This document shows, in pieces, positions 31,491 to 40,765 of a stretch of 55,830 nucleotides of DNA. Source of the stretch: Blautia faecis (GTDB taxonomy: Bacteria > Bacillota > Clostridia > Lachnospirales > Lachnospiraceae); the NCBI RefSeq assembly GCF_020554845.1, contig NZ_JAJCIA010000027.1, positions 1 through 55,830 of the forward strand, read 5' to 3'. Numbering within the stretch: the first letter of the stretch is position 1; each line of letters starts with the position of its first letter. The position numbers were made by a program, and so were the translations under genes. Under the pieces are notes generated by a model. The model was not told the DNA's origin. It saw only the letters and a program-made list of their open reading frames with translations, and made no database searches.

Positions 31491-33086
31491 ATGGAACAGA
31501 ACATGTTTTGCTTTCAGTGTGAACAAACTGCCGGATGTACCGGCTGTACAGGTGCCAAAGGAGTCTGTGGAAAGACCGCGGATACAGCCAGACTTCAAGA
31601 TGAACTTACCGGAGCTCTCATCGGACTCGCCCATGCAGCAGATGAGAATACACCACTTGCAGAAACCACATGGAAACTGATGGTGGAAGGTCTATTTGCT
31701 ACCCTTACAAACGTAAGCTTCGATGACAAAGCCATCGCAGAAATTACAGACCGCATCCACCAGGAAAAAGCCCGGCTTCGCCCAGACTGTGGCGGCTGCG
31801 CTTCCCCTTGCGGACATAACGACGACTACGATATGAAGCTTCTCTGGAACGCCCAGGAAGACATCCGCTCCCTGAAATCTCTGATTCTCTTTGGAATCCG
31901 CGGAATGGCGGCTTATGCCTACCATGCAATGACACTTGGATATACTGACACAGAAGTAAACGAATTTTTCGCAAAAGCACTTTTTGCACTGGGCGAGGAC
32001 TGGGATATGGACCTGCTTCTTCCTATTGTAATGGAAACAGGTAAATACAATCTTTCCTGCATGGAGCTTCTTGACCGCGCTAACACTGCCACTTACGGCA
32101 CACCAGCTCCTGTTACAGTACCTCTTACTGTGGAAAAAGGCCCATTCATCGTCATTACCGGTCACGACCTCCATGACCTGAAACTTCTTCTGGAACAAAC
32201 AGAAGGAAAAGGCATTAATATTTACACCCACGGTGAAATGCTTCCCTGTCATGCTTATCCGGAACTGAAAAAGTACAGTCACCTGAAAGGAAACTTCGGT
32301 ACTGCATGGCAGAACCAGCAAAAAGAATTTGCAGAGCTCCCAGCTCCTGTTCTTTTTACCACAAACTGCCTGATGCCGCCGAAACCAAGCTACATGGACC
32401 GGGTATTTACTACAGGAACTGTCACTTTCCCTGGAACTGTTCACATTAATGAAGAAAAAGATTTCACACCAGTTATCCAGCGTGCCCTGGAGCTTGGCGG
32501 ATATCAGGAAGATCAGCATTTTACCGGAATCAACGGCGGAACTTCTGTTACAACCGGCTTTTCCCATGGAACCATTCTTGGCGTTGCAGATCAGGTAATT
32601 GATGCTGTAAAAGCAGGTGCTATCCGTCACTTTTTCCTGGTAGCAGGCTGCGACGGCGCAAGAAGCGGACGCAATTACTATACCGATTTTGTAAAGCAGT
32701 CTCCTTCTGATTCCATAATTCTTACACTTGCATGCGGAAAATACAGATTTAACGATCTGGACCTTGGAACCATCGGTGGGCTTCCAAGACTGATGGATAT
32801 GGGACAGTGCAATGATGCTTACGGCGCGATCAAGGTTGCGGTCGCTCTTGCAGAAGCATTTGGATGTGGGGTAAATGAGCTTCCTCTTTCCATGGTGCTC
32901 TCCTGGTATGAGCAGAAAGCAGTTTCCATTCTGCTTACCTTGCTTCACCTTGGAATCAAAAACATCCGTCTCGGCCCGACCCTTCCGGCATTTTTATCAC
33001 AGAATGTGCTCAATTATCTGATAGAAAACTTTGGGATTGCTGCGATTACTACGCCAGAGGAAGATTTGAAAACGTTATTGGGATAA
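31491..33086 (+). CDS. hcp: Hcp, hybrid-cluster protein (531 aa)
   Basis: Hcp is an Fe-S/hybrid-cluster enzyme with hydroxylamine reductase and, in enterobacteria, nitric oxide reductase or nitrosylase activity; it protects against reactive nitrogen species. The N-terminal Cys cluster MFCFQCEQT..GCTGCTGAKGVCGK binds the Fe-S cluster. Ligands of the hybrid cluster are visible as ITGHDLHDL near 227, NCLMPP near 295 and VAGCDGARSGRNYYTDF near 390. Length fits the family. ATG 31491 is chosen for the AGGAGG seven bases upstream. It is followed after 13 bases by a ferredoxin gene, a frequent pairing in clostridia. Confidence 0.94.
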   Translation: MEQNMFCFQCEQTAGCTGCTGAKGVCGKTADTARLQDELTGALIGLAHAADENTPLAETTWKLMVEGLFATLTNVSFDDKAIAEITDRIHQEKARLRPDCGGCASPCGHNDDYDMKLLWNAQEDIRSLKSLILFGIRGMAAYAYHAMTLGYTDTEVNEFFAKALFALGEDWDMDLLLPIVMETGKYNLSCMELLDRANTATYGTPAPVTVPLTVEKGPFIVITGHDLHDLKLLLEQTEGKGINIYTHGEMLPCHAYPELKKYSHLKGNFGTAWQNQQKEFAELPAPVLFTTNCLMPPKPSYMDRVFTTGTVTFPGTVHINEEKDFTPVIQRALELGGYQEDQHFTGINGGTSVTTGFSHGTILGVADQVIDAVKAGAIRHFFLVAGCDGARSGRNYYTDFVKQSPSDSIILTLACGKYRFNDLDLGTIGGLPRLMDMGQCNDAYGAIKVAVALAEAFGCGVNELPLSMVLSWYEQKAVSILLTLLHLGIKNIRLGPTLPAFLSQNVLNYLIENFGIAAITTPEEDLKTLLG

Positions 33087-33099
33087 GGAGGATACTCTC

Positions 33100-33711
33100 A
33101 TGATCAGAAAAATCATTCATATAGATGAAGAAAAATGCAACGGCTGCGGGCTCTGTGCCCGCGCCTGCCACGAAAGTGCAATTGGAATTATAGATGGAAA
33201 AGCAAAACTGCTTCGGGAAGATTACTGCGACGGTCTGGGAGACTGCCTCCCTGCCTGTCCAACAAATGCCATTTCTTTTATAGAAAAGGAGGCAGCTGCT
33301 TACAACGAAGCCGCAGTTCTGGAAAATAAGAAAAAGCTGGAAGCACACTCCCAGCTTCAACAGTGGCCGGTACAGATTAAGTTAGTTCCCATCAATGCTC
33401 CATATTTTGACGATGCTGACCTTCTTATTGCTGCAGATTGCACAGCCTATGCTTACGCTAACTTCCATCAGGATTTTATCAAAGGTAAGATTACTCTTAT
33501 CGGCTGTCCGAAACTGGACTCTGTAGATTACAGCGAAAAGCTCACCGAAATCATCCGTCAGAACAATATCAAGAGTGTTACCATCGTGCGCATGGAAGTT
33601 CCATGCTGCGGCGGAATCCAGAATGCAGCCATAAATGCCATGAAAGCCAGTGGAAAATTTCTTCCATGGCAGGTATACACCATCTCCACAGATGGAAGGA
33701 TTCTTGCCTGA
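33100..33711 (+). CDS. Two-cluster ferredoxin partner of Hcp (203 aa)
   Basis: The N-terminal 2[4Fe-4S] ferredoxin domain (about 1-60) has CNGCGLCARACHESAI and a second set in CDGLGDCLPACPTNAI. The C-terminal domain of about 130 residues has scattered Cys (DCTAYAYANF, LIGCPKLD, VPCCGGIQNA) and resembles the extension of ferredoxins that accompany hcp in clostridia. Probable electron donor to Hcp. ATG 33100 with AAGGAGG; co-transcribed with hcp, ended by a terminator at 33725. Confidence 0.88.
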   Translation: MIRKIIHIDEEKCNGCGLCARACHESAIGIIDGKAKLLREDYCDGLGDCLPACPTNAISFIEKEAAAYNEAAVLENKKKLEAHSQLQQWPVQIKLVPINAPYFDDADLLIAADCTAYAYANFHQDFIKGKITLIGCPKLDSVDYSEKLTEIIRQNNIKSVTIVRMEVPCCGGIQNAAINAMKASGKFLPWQVYTISTDGRILA

Positions 33712-33722
33712 TTTTGCCCCAC

Positions 33723-33758
33723 AAAAATCCGGACTGCTCCACACAGCCCGGATTTTTT
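33723..33758. terminator. Terminator after hcp-ferredoxin
   Basis: AAATCCGG (33725-33732) pairs with CCGGATTT (33748-33755), A-run before and T-run after; could act on both strands. Confidence 0.75.
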
Positions 33759-33870
33759 ATCCCTGTAATCCCTTTGATTGACGAATCATATCTTCCACTA
33801 CAATATCAAAAATTTCTCCAATGGAATTACAAAATTGAATGTACTCCCATTTCTTTATTCTTCTTTTCTC

Positions 33871-34668
33871 TTATAACTCCAAAATCATTTTTAATACATT
33901 CAGCACACTGTCCGGACCTGGTTTCTCCAGTACGTATCTGGCGGCCTGCTTGGCTTCCTCGCGGGCAGTGGTAACTGCATAGCTCTTTCCAGCTTCCAGC
34001 AGCATGCTCACATCATTGCAGTTATCTCCGAAAGCAACAACCTCTTCTCTCTTCGTAATTCCAAGACGATTGCAAAGTTTCTGAAGAGCATTTCCCTTTC
34101 CGGAATGTACATCCACGAAATCTACCCAGTAATCACCGGAAGCCATGATCTGAATCTTATCTCCAAAACGCCGCTTCGCTTCCTCTGCTCCTAGAGCTGC
34201 ATCCACTTCTTCGTTATACATGGCAACTTTTGTCATAGTCTCCGGGGCATTCAATACATCGTCCACTTCATTTACATGAAGTTTATATCCTTCCCGAAGT
34301 TTCTTCACAAAAGCCTGGTCTGCCCGCTCCACGTATGCCTGGGCACTGCCTGCTGTCATGAAAGAAGCTCCCTCCTGGGCTCTCACATACTCCACAACCT
34401 CTTTGAGTATATCTGCAGGAATTGCCATTTTCTCAATAATTTCTCCCTGATAGGAAATGATTCCACCATTTCCTGCAATAAAATAAATATCATCTTTTAC
34501 AGGTGCAAACACTCTTTCAATACTGTCATATTCTCTGCCGCTGACAGCCGCAAATACAATTCCCTTAGCCTTCAGCTTTCGGATAATGTCATAAATTTCC
34601 GGATTAATATCCATGGTGCCTTCTTTCAGAAGTGTACCATCCAGATCTGATGCGATCAGTTTTATCAT
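33871..34668 (-). CDS. HAD-superfamily Cof-type sugar phosphatase (265 aa)
   Basis: Cytosolic phosphatase of the Cof/YidA subfamily. Motif I is IASDLDGTLLKEG at the N-terminus (nucleophile and acid/base Asp), motif II AAVSGREYDSIERVF near 41, motif III/IV KGNALQKLCNRLGITKREEVVAFGDNCNDVSMLLEAG region near 191-225 with GDxxND. The C2B-type cap lies between. Substrates of this group are small sugar or cofactor phosphates; none can be assigned here. ATG 34668 with GAGGTAGAGC. Lies after the fructose operon terminator as a separate unit. Confidence 0.85.
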   Translation of the reverse strand: MIKLIASDLDGTLLKEGTMDINPEIYDIIRKLKAKGIVFAAVSGREYDSIERVFAPVKDDIYFIAGNGGIISYQGEIIEKMAIPADILKEVVEYVRAQEGASFMTAGSAQAYVERADQAFVKKLREGYKLHVNEVDDVLNAPETMTKVAMYNEEVDAALGAEEAKRRFGDKIQIMASGDYWVDFVDVHSGKGNALQKLCNRLGITKREEVVAFGDNCNDVSMLLEAGKSYAVTTAREEAKQAARYVLEKPGPDSVLNVLKMILEL

Positions 34669-34731
34669 AGCTCTACCTCATGTATTTCTGCTAGTACATA
34701 ACAGGGGATTCCAACATATTTTCTATTCCAT

Positions 34732-34779
34732 AAAAAATCCACAGAACTCCCAACCTTTATCTGTCAGAAATCCTGTGGA
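34732..34779 (-). terminator. Terminator of the fructose PTS operon
   Basis: TCCACAG/CTGTGGA stem at the ends of a long loop, with six U after it on the minus strand. Next to it at 34820-34838 lies a short R1-like scrap (AAAAATCATTCCTGCA). Confidence 0.6.
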
Positions 34780-34848
34780 CTATTATACTATGAAAGGAAC
34801 ACTTTATCCAGAGTATATTAAAAAATCATTCCTGCAGTAACAAGACAG

Positions 34849-35601
34849 TTACTGTTCCTTCTGTACTTCTATAATATTGGCACAATCTTCATAGCCAGAC
34901 GGAATCCTGTCTGTAATTATCGTAGATCTGTAAAAATCTGCAAAGGTCACAGAACTGATATTGTCAAACTTGGAACTATCACAGAGCACATAGCACTCCC
35001 TGCACTGCTCCATGGCAGCTGCTTTAACTGCCGCTTCATTGGCATCCGGGGTAGTACAGCCACTCTTTCTGGTAAGTCCATTGGTTCCAAAAAAGCCTTT
35101 GGTAAAATGATAACCACGAATCGTATTCATAGCCTGATTACCAATTACTGCTTCTGTAGTGCTCTTCAGCTCTCCACCTACAAGAAGAACCTTAAAGCCT
35201 CTTCCTGCCAGTGTCTGGGCATGTACCACTGCATTGGTAACAAATACTGCCCTTGTAACCTTAAGAAACTTCAGGATATCCCCAGTAGTAGTACCTGCAT
35301 CAATATAGACAAAATCCTCATCCTGGATAAGACCTGCTGCATATTTTGCGATCCGGTCCTTCTCCTCCAGCTTCAGTCCCATTTTCTCGGCAACTGAATA
35401 TTCATATGCAGTTACCCGCTCCTTCAGTTCCACGGCACCACCGAAAACTTTCTCCAGCTTGCCTTCCTTATCCAGTGCGGTAATATCTCTTCGCACTGTT
35501 GACTCTGATGTATCTAAAAGATCCTTCACTTCTGTGACAGTAATACTTCCTTTCTCTCTCAGAAGCTCCAAAATGATCTCATGTCGCTGCTGTGTTAACA
35601 T
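34849..35601 (-). CDS. DeoR-family sugar-phosphate regulator, FruR-type (250 aa)
   Basis: Winged-helix DNA-binding N-terminus (EIILELLREKGSITVTEVKD, then LDTSESTVRRDITALDKEG near 29-47) plus the DeoR C-terminal sugar-phosphate sensor domain (YIDAGTTTGDILKFL near 97, VTNAVVHAQTL, LLVGGELKSTTEAVIG). Very likely senses fructose-1-phosphate and represses the fruK-fruA-ptsHI operon in which it is the last gene; the usual position is first. The start overlaps the ptsI end by 7 bases. Confidence 0.87.
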   Translation of the reverse strand: MLTQQRHEIILELLREKGSITVTEVKDLLDTSESTVRRDITALDKEGKLEKVFGGAVELKERVTAYEYSVAEKMGLKLEEKDRIAKYAAGLIQDEDFVYIDAGTTTGDILKFLKVTRAVFVTNAVVHAQTLAGRGFKVLLVGGELKSTTEAVIGNQAMNTIRGYHFTKGFFGTNGLTRKSGCTTPDANEAAVKAAAMEQCRECYVLCDSSKFDNISSVTFADFYRSTIITDRIPSGYEDCANIIEVQKEQ

Positions 35602-37244
35602 TCTTTTCCCGCCTTATAATCTGTAACATTGGTTTCCAGAATGATCTTGCGCAGTGGCAGAATACTTCCCGGTGAAACAGAAAGTTCGTCCACTCCCATT
35701 GCCAGAAACTCTTTTGTAAGTGACTGGTCAGCACCAAGTTCTCCACAGATTCCAGCCCAGATACCAGCCTTATGAGCATTCTCCACAACCAGGGAGATCA
35801 TGCGCAGCACTGCCGGGTGATGAGGATCAAAAAACAGGTCGAGCTGAGGATTCTGACGATCGATTGCCATAGTATACTGGCTGAGATCGTTGGTTCCGAT
35901 GCTGAAGAAATCGACCTCTTTCGCAAGATCATCACTGATGATTGCTGCTGCCGGAGTCTCAATCATAATTCCCTGTTCCGGATTGCCAAACTCTACGCCC
36001 TGAGCGGTAAGCTCCGCTTTCACTTCCTCTACGATTTCCTTGATCTTACGCACTTCCTGTACGCTGGTGATCATAGGATACATAATTGCGATCTTGCCAA
36101 ATGCACTGGCACGGAATAAAGCACGAAGCTGTGTCTTGAAAATCTCCGGTCTTGTCAGACAGATACGGATTGCCCTGCATCCCAGTGCCGGATTCTCTTC
36201 ATGCTCCATGTGGAAATAATCGCATTGCTTGTCTGCACCAATGTCCAGTGTACGAATGATCACTCTCTTGCCTGCCATAGTCTGTGCAACCTGTCTGTAA
36301 ATCTGGAACTGTTCTTCCTCTGTTGGGAAATCTTCTTTCTCCAGATAAATAAACTCACTTCTGAAAAGACCGATTCCACCGGCATCATTCTGAATGACTG
36401 TTGCCAGATCCTTGATGTTGCCAATATTAGCGTACAGCATTACTTTCTGTCCGTCAAGAGTAACGTTCTCTTTTCCTTTAAGGGTCAAAAGAAGCTGCTT
36501 TCTGGAAAGATCTTCTTCCTGGCGCTTCTTCATCTCTGCCAGAGTCGCCTCATCCGGATCTACATAAAATGTACCGTTTGCACCGTCTACAATTCCAAGT
36601 CTGCCATCAATCTCACTCTCAAGAGACACGGAAGTATTTACAAGTGCAGGAATCGCCATGGTCCTTGCAAGAATCGCTGTATGGGAATTCAAGGAACCTT
36701 TCACTGTAACAAAAGAAAGAACTTTATCCTTATCCAGCTGTACAGTCTCTGATGGCGCCAGATCCTCTGCCACGATGATCTTCGGCTCGTCTGCATCTAC
36801 AGCCCCTGTCTCTTCTCCATTTAAAATGGTGAGAAGCCGCTCAGAAATATCACGAACATCTGCCGCACGCTCTCTCATATAATCGTCGTCCATTGCAGAA
36901 AACATCTGCGCGTAATTGTCACCTGTAGTTGCCACTGCATACTCTGCATTTACGCCCTGGCTGCGAATGATATTCTCTACAGATTCATTATATCCATCGT
37001 CCTCCATCATCATCTGATGAACTTCGAAGATTGCTGCATTGGCTTCCCCGACTTCTCTCAAGGCCTTATCGTAAAGTCCCTGGAGCTGTTTAATCCCTTC
37101 TGCCTTAGCTTTCTCATAGCGCGCCATCTCCTGTTCCGGATCATCAATCTTCACACGCTTAACCTGCTGCTCTTTTTTCTGATATACGCTGATCTTACCG
37201 ATGGCAATACCACCGAAAACACTTTTTCCATTATATATCTGCAT
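35595..37244 (-). CDS. ptsI: PTS Enzyme I (549 aa)
   Basis: PEP-protein phosphotransferase that starts the phosphorelay by phosphorylating HPr. N-terminal HPr-binding and His domains, with active His in SLNSHTAILARTMAIPALV near 180-198, then the PEP-binding barrel with GIGLFRSEFIYLE near 283, PALGCRAIRICLTRPEIF near 345 and FFSIGTNDLSQYTMAIDRQ near 440 plus GICGELGAD near 490. ATG 37244 is chosen (GGGAGAG upstream); the in-frame extension to 37301 lacks a site. Slightly shorter than the usual 570. Downstream of ptsH across a hairpin; overlaps the regulator gene. Confidence 0.93.
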   Translation of the reverse strand: MQIYNGKSVFGGIAIGKISVYQKKEQQVKRVKIDDPEQEMARYEKAKAEGIKQLQGLYDKALREVGEANAAIFEVHQMMMEDDGYNESVENIIRSQGVNAEYAVATTGDNYAQMFSAMDDDYMRERAADVRDISERLLTILNGEETGAVDADEPKIIVAEDLAPSETVQLDKDKVLSFVTVKGSLNSHTAILARTMAIPALVNTSVSLESEIDGRLGIVDGANGTFYVDPDEATLAEMKKRQEEDLSRKQLLLTLKGKENVTLDGQKVMLYANIGNIKDLATVIQNDAGGIGLFRSEFIYLEKEDFPTEEEQFQIYRQVAQTMAGKRVIIRTLDIGADKQCDYFHMEHEENPALGCRAIRICLTRPEIFKTQLRALFRASAFGKIAIMYPMITSVQEVRKIKEIVEEVKAELTAQGVEFGNPEQGIMIETPAAAIISDDLAKEVDFFSIGTNDLSQYTMAIDRQNPQLDLFFDPHHPAVLRMISLVVENAHKAGIWAGICGELGADQSLTKEFLAMGVDELSVSPGSILPLRKIILETNVTDYKAGKEC

Positions 37245-37371
37245 TTTTTCTCTCCCACTTATTTGATCTGCTGACAGGAGAACAAACGCTCCTTCCAGCA
37301 TTTCCCGTTCTCGTGATACTTACCAAAGACTCACGCAAATATCACTTTGACAGACTGTTTACAAACAAACA

Positions 37372-37395
37372 GGGACATACCCGCAGGTATGTCCC
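37372..37395. terminator. Hairpin between ptsH and ptsI
   Basis: GGGACATACC and GGTATGTCCC with a 4-base loop. Followed on the minus strand by a T/G-rich stretch, not a clean U-run, so it may attenuate transcription or stabilise the ptsH message. Confidence 0.45.
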
Positions 37396-37404
37396 CTTCC
37401 TGTC

Positions 37405-37662
37405 TTACAGAGTTTCCTGCATGAATTTGCTCACTGCCTCATATGCAGCGTCTTCATCTGCGCCTTCAAATGTAAGAGTAACCTCGTCACCTTTCTTCAC
37501 TGCAAGTCCCATAATTCCGAAGATTGCCTTACAGTTCATAGCCTTGCCGCCCTTTGCGATCTTGATATCAGAAGAAAAAGCCTTTACTGCTTTTACAAGC
37601 TCTCCTGCTGGACGTGCGTGGATTCCTTCCGGGTCTGTTACAACATACTTAAATTCTCTCAT
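37405..37662 (-). CDS. ptsH: HPr phosphocarrier with Ala at position 46 (85 aa)
   Basis: Relays phosphate from Enzyme I to sugar-specific PTS enzymes. The catalytic His15 is in EGIHARPAGELVKA. The stretch around residue 46 reads NCKAIFGIMGL, where Bacillus HPr has NLKSIMGVMSL, so the Ser46 phosphorylated by HPr kinase is replaced by Ala (codon GCA at 37525-37527, one base from TCA). This HPr should transfer phosphate but cannot take part in Ser46-P/CcpA catabolite control. Its own promoter lies at 37722-37750. ATG 37662 with GGAGG upstream. Confidence 0.93.
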   Translation of the reverse strand: MREFKYVVTDPEGIHARPAGELVKAVKAFSSDIKIAKGGKAMNCKAIFGIMGLAVKKGDEVTLTFEGADEDAAYEAVSKFMQETL

Positions 37663-37721
37663 GATTCATTCCTCCATTTTTTTATCTTTGGTCTCTATTG
37701 ATTTTCTTATTATTTAATTTC

Positions 37722-37750
37722 TTTATATCGGATTTCACATTCTGTGTCAA
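37722..37750 (-). promoter_or_regulatory. Internal promoter before ptsH
   Basis: Minus strand TTGACA (37745-37750), 17-base spacer, TATAAA (37722-37727). Lets ptsHI be expressed apart from fruKA. Confidence 0.7.
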
Positions 37751-37853
37751 TCACTATTCACGATTATGTTACTGTTCATGACCTTCACAATAACACGATT
37801 ATACCTGCATATCTTTTCCAGACATGGATTACCATTCATTCCGCAGCCAATAT

Positions 37854-37868
37854 TAGAGCCTGTTTGAA
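37854..37868 (+). repeat. R1 end scrap between fruA and ptsH
   Basis: TAGAGCCTGTTTGAA only, 10 bases from the fruA stop. Confidence 0.5.
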
Positions 37869-37877
37869 CATCCATTG

Positions 37878-39791
37878 TCAGGCATTTTTCTTTTTCAGAA
37901 CTCCCAGGAGCACTGCGGAAACAACAGTTCCCACTACCAGTGCACTCACATACTGCACTGCATTTCCCATAACCGGAACCACGAAGATTCCACCGTGAGG
38001 TGCCATCAGGGTACAGCCAAATGCCATGGACATTGCACCTGCAAGACCAGATCCCACAATACATGCCGGAAGCACATGAAGCGGGTCGGCTGCTGCAAAA
38101 GGAATGGCTCCCTCTGTGATAAAGGCAAGTCCCATAATAAAGTTGGTAGGACCAGACTCCCTTTCTTCTTTCGTAAATCTGTCTTTAAAAAGAAGTGTAG
38201 CAAGTGCGATGGCGCATGGCGGAACCATACCACCAACCATAACAGCTGCCATAATATCATAGTTACCAGCTGCAATCGCTGCAGTACCAAATACATATGC
38301 TGCCTTGTTAAACGGACCACCCATGTCGATTGCCATCATTCCGCCAAGGATCAGTCCAAGAATGATCTTGCTGGAGCTTCCCATGGAGGTAAGTCCGTTA
38401 TTCAGTGCTGTATTGATACCCCCCATGATGGGCTCTACAACAAACAGCATCAGAAGTCCCATGATCAGAATACCAACAACCGGATAAATCAGAACCGGCG
38501 CGATCTTCTCAAGAGCTTCCGGAAGCTTCTCACATACCTTACGAAGTCCCAGAATAATATATCCTGCTGCAAAACCAGCTACCAGAGCACCAAGGAAACC
38601 TGAAGTTCCGCTGTGTGCCATCATTCCACCCACAAAGCCAAGTGCAAGTGCCGGTCTGTCACCGATTGCCATGGCAATAAATCCTGCCAGAACCGGAAGC
38701 ATAAAGCCAAATGCCACATCACCAATCTGCTTGAACATGGCTGCTGCCGGGGTGATGGTACCAAAATTAGCTCGCTCTGCCACATCCAGAGCATTCATAT
38801 CAACCATAAGACCATCGATCAAAAAGGCAATGGCGATCAGAATACCACCGCCAACTACAAACGGAAGCATATGGGAAACACCATTCATCAACTGGGTGTA
38901 AATCTTGTGTCCCACACTGCCACCGGCCTTATTCTGACTCTGTGATGAGGCTGATGCATTTCCGCTGTGATAAATCGGTACGTTTCCAGACATGGCAAGC
39001 TCTACAAGCTCATCAGCCTTATTGATTCCGTCAGAAACCTGACGCTGAATCACCTTCTTGCCGTCAAAACGGTCCATGGGAACCTGGGCATCGGCTGCAA
39101 CGATAATGCAGTCTGCATCCTGAATCTCCTGATCCGTAAGCACATTCTTGGCGCCGCCAGAGCCTCTTGTCTCAATTTTCACAAAACAGTTCTTCGCCTT
39201 GGCAGCCTTCTCAATTCCTTCTGCTGCCATGTAGGTGTGGGCAATTCCTGTAGGACAGGAAGTAACAGCCAGAATCTTAAACTGATCCGCTTCAGCCTCT
39301 CCCATATCGGCCAGACGCTCATCTACGCTCTTCTTCTCCTCATCTGCCTGATCAATGATCGCAAGAAATTCCTCTGGTGTCTTCGCTGCACGAAGGCTCT
39401 TGGTAAAGTCCTCATCCATCAGCATCATGGAAAGCTTGCTGAGCACATCCAGATGAACATTATCCTCTGTATTCGGCGCAGCAATAAGAAACAGCAAGGT
39501 AACCGGCTCTCCGTCAAGAGAGTCAAAGTCAACCCCTCCCGGTATCACCATAGCGGCAAGTCCTGGTTTCTCTACTGCATCACATTTACCATGAGGAATG
39601 GCGATTCCCTCCCCGATTCCTGTAGTACTTTCTTCCTCTCTGGCATAGACCTGCTTACGGTACGCTTCCTCATCATTAATCTTGCCACTTCTGGTCATAA
39701 GGGAAACCGCTGCATCCAGAGTCTGAGACTTATCTGCTGGGGCAGCATTTAACGAAATACTTCTTACGTCCAGTAAATCTGTGATCCTCAT
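37878..39791 (-). CDS. fruA: Fructose PTS enzyme IIABC (637 aa)
   Basis: Imports fructose and phosphorylates it to fructose-1-phosphate. Domain order A-B-C: EIIA (about 1-150) with phosphorylated His in GIAIPHGKCDAV near 59-70, EIIB (about 170-270) with Cys in AVTSCPTGIAHTYMAAEG near 175, then the membrane EIIC (about 300-637) beginning GVSHMLPFVVGGGILIAIAF. Fructose specificity is inferred from the domain order and from coupling to fruK; mannitol-type systems differ. ATG 39791 overlaps the fruK stop as ATGA, with AGGAGGAAAGG upstream. Confidence 0.93.
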   Translation of the reverse strand: MRITDLLDVRSISLNAAPADKSQTLDAAVSLMTRSGKINDEEAYRKQVYAREEESTTGIGEGIAIPHGKCDAVEKPGLAAMVIPGGVDFDSLDGEPVTLLFLIAAPNTEDNVHLDVLSKLSMMLMDEDFTKSLRAAKTPEEFLAIIDQADEEKKSVDERLADMGEAEADQFKILAVTSCPTGIAHTYMAAEGIEKAAKAKNCFVKIETRGSGGAKNVLTDQEIQDADCIIVAADAQVPMDRFDGKKVIQRQVSDGINKADELVELAMSGNVPIYHSGNASASSQSQNKAGGSVGHKIYTQLMNGVSHMLPFVVGGGILIAIAFLIDGLMVDMNALDVAERANFGTITPAAAMFKQIGDVAFGFMLPVLAGFIAMAIGDRPALALGFVGGMMAHSGTSGFLGALVAGFAAGYIILGLRKVCEKLPEALEKIAPVLIYPVVGILIMGLLMLFVVEPIMGGINTALNNGLTSMGSSSKIILGLILGGMMAIDMGGPFNKAAYVFGTAAIAAGNYDIMAAVMVGGMVPPCAIALATLLFKDRFTKEERESGPTNFIMGLAFITEGAIPFAAADPLHVLPACIVGSGLAGAMSMAFGCTLMAPHGGIFVVPVMGNAVQYVSALVVGTVVSAVLLGVLKKKNA

Positions 39792-40720
39792 TTCTTCCTT
39801 TCCTCCTGATCCTTTCCTGTGATCTTCTGATATACAGCTTTAATCTCTTCTCTGGTAGCAAGATTCTCAGAAAACGCACTGGCACTTCCAGCTGCGATTC
39901 CCATGTGGAACGCATATTCATAATCCTGCTTCTCCATATATCCTGCCATAAATCCGGCAACCATGGAGTCTCCGGCTCCAACACCATTGATCAGCTTGCC
40001 TTTCGGTGCAGGCTCCTCATAAACGTCTCCATTCTCAGCAATAAGGACTGCGCCCTCTCCTGCCATGGAGATCAGTACATTCACAGCTCCCATCTCCTGG
40101 AGTTTCTTACCATATGGGATCACGGACTGGCGGTCTTTCAGTTCCACGCCGAAGATCTCACCAAGTTCATGGTTATTTGGCTTAATGAGAAATGGATGAT
40201 AAGGGAGAACCTTCATCAGAAGATCTCTCGTCGCGTCCACTGCGATTCTTACGCCTCTGCCGTCCAGCATAGCCATGATCTTCTGGTAGGCATCATCCGG
40301 CATGGATGATGGAATGCTTCCGGAAAGGAAAAGTACATCGCCTTGTCCAAGCTCTCCTAACTGCTTCATCAGCAGATCCACCTTATCAGTTCCGATCTTC
40401 GGTCCCTGTCCATTGATTTCTGTACCGTCTATACTCTTCAGCTTCAGATTGATTCTGGAAAAGCCTTCCCCTACCTGGATGAAACCATTCCTCACACCCA
40501 TCTCCTCAAGACGTCTGATAATCTCATCTCCGGTAAATCCGGCTGTAAATCCAAGGGCTGTACTCTCAATTCCCAGATTCATAAGAACTGTAGAAACATT
40601 AATTCCCTTGCCTCCCGGCAAAAGCATCTCCGAACTGGTTCGATTGGTAAGACCAAGCTGGAAGTTCTCTACCGACACGATGTAATCCAGTGACGGATTA
40701 AAAGTCACAGTGTAAATCAT
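39788..40720 (-). CDS. fruK: 1-phosphofructokinase (310 aa)
   Basis: PfkB-family kinase converting fructose-1-phosphate to fructose-1,6-bisphosphate. The N-terminal substrate signature is VTFNPSLDYIVSV, then LPGGKGINVSTVLMNLG near 35, and the C-terminal ATP/anion-hole motif NGVGAGDSMVAGFMAGY near 245-261 with the catalytic Asp. First gene of the fructose operon; promoter and a repeat-containing leader are just upstream. ATG 40720 with AGGAGG at six bases. Fru1P preference over tagatose-6-P is inferred from operon context. Confidence 0.93.
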   Translation of the reverse strand: MIYTVTFNPSLDYIVSVENFQLGLTNRTSSEMLLPGGKGINVSTVLMNLGIESTALGFTAGFTGDEIIRRLEEMGVRNGFIQVGEGFSRINLKLKSIDGTEINGQGPKIGTDKVDLLMKQLGELGQGDVLFLSGSIPSSMPDDAYQKIMAMLDGRGVRIAVDATRDLLMKVLPYHPFLIKPNNHELGEIFGVELKDRQSVIPYGKKLQEMGAVNVLISMAGEGAVLIAENGDVYEEPAPKGKLINGVGAGDSMVAGFMAGYMEKQDYEYAFHMGIAAGSASAFSENLATREEIKAVYQKITGKDQEERKK

Positions 40721-40722
40721 TT

Positions 40723-40764
40723 CTGCCTCCTGCTTATTTTTGCTTGTTTTTGATTTGTTGTGCT
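40723..40764 (-). promoter_or_regulatory. Repeat-containing leader of fruK, candidate FruR site
   Basis: Minus strand carries two near-identical units, AAAACAAGC and AAAATAAGC, between the start site and the ribosome binding site, as expected for a DeoR-type direct-repeat operator. Confidence 0.4.
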
Positions 40765-40765
40765 T

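Noticed and set aside
33712..33870. Gap after the ferredoxin gene checked for a small gene
   Set aside because: Only the terminator at 33723-33758 was found; no ORF with a ribosome binding site.
37875..38603. Long opposite-strand ORF inside fruA, and similar ones inside larC, feoB, MMPL, hcp, ptsI and copA
   Set aside because: Each is the mirror frame of a strongly supported gene; the peptides are Cys/His/Ser-rich without domains, and no ribosome binding site is present.
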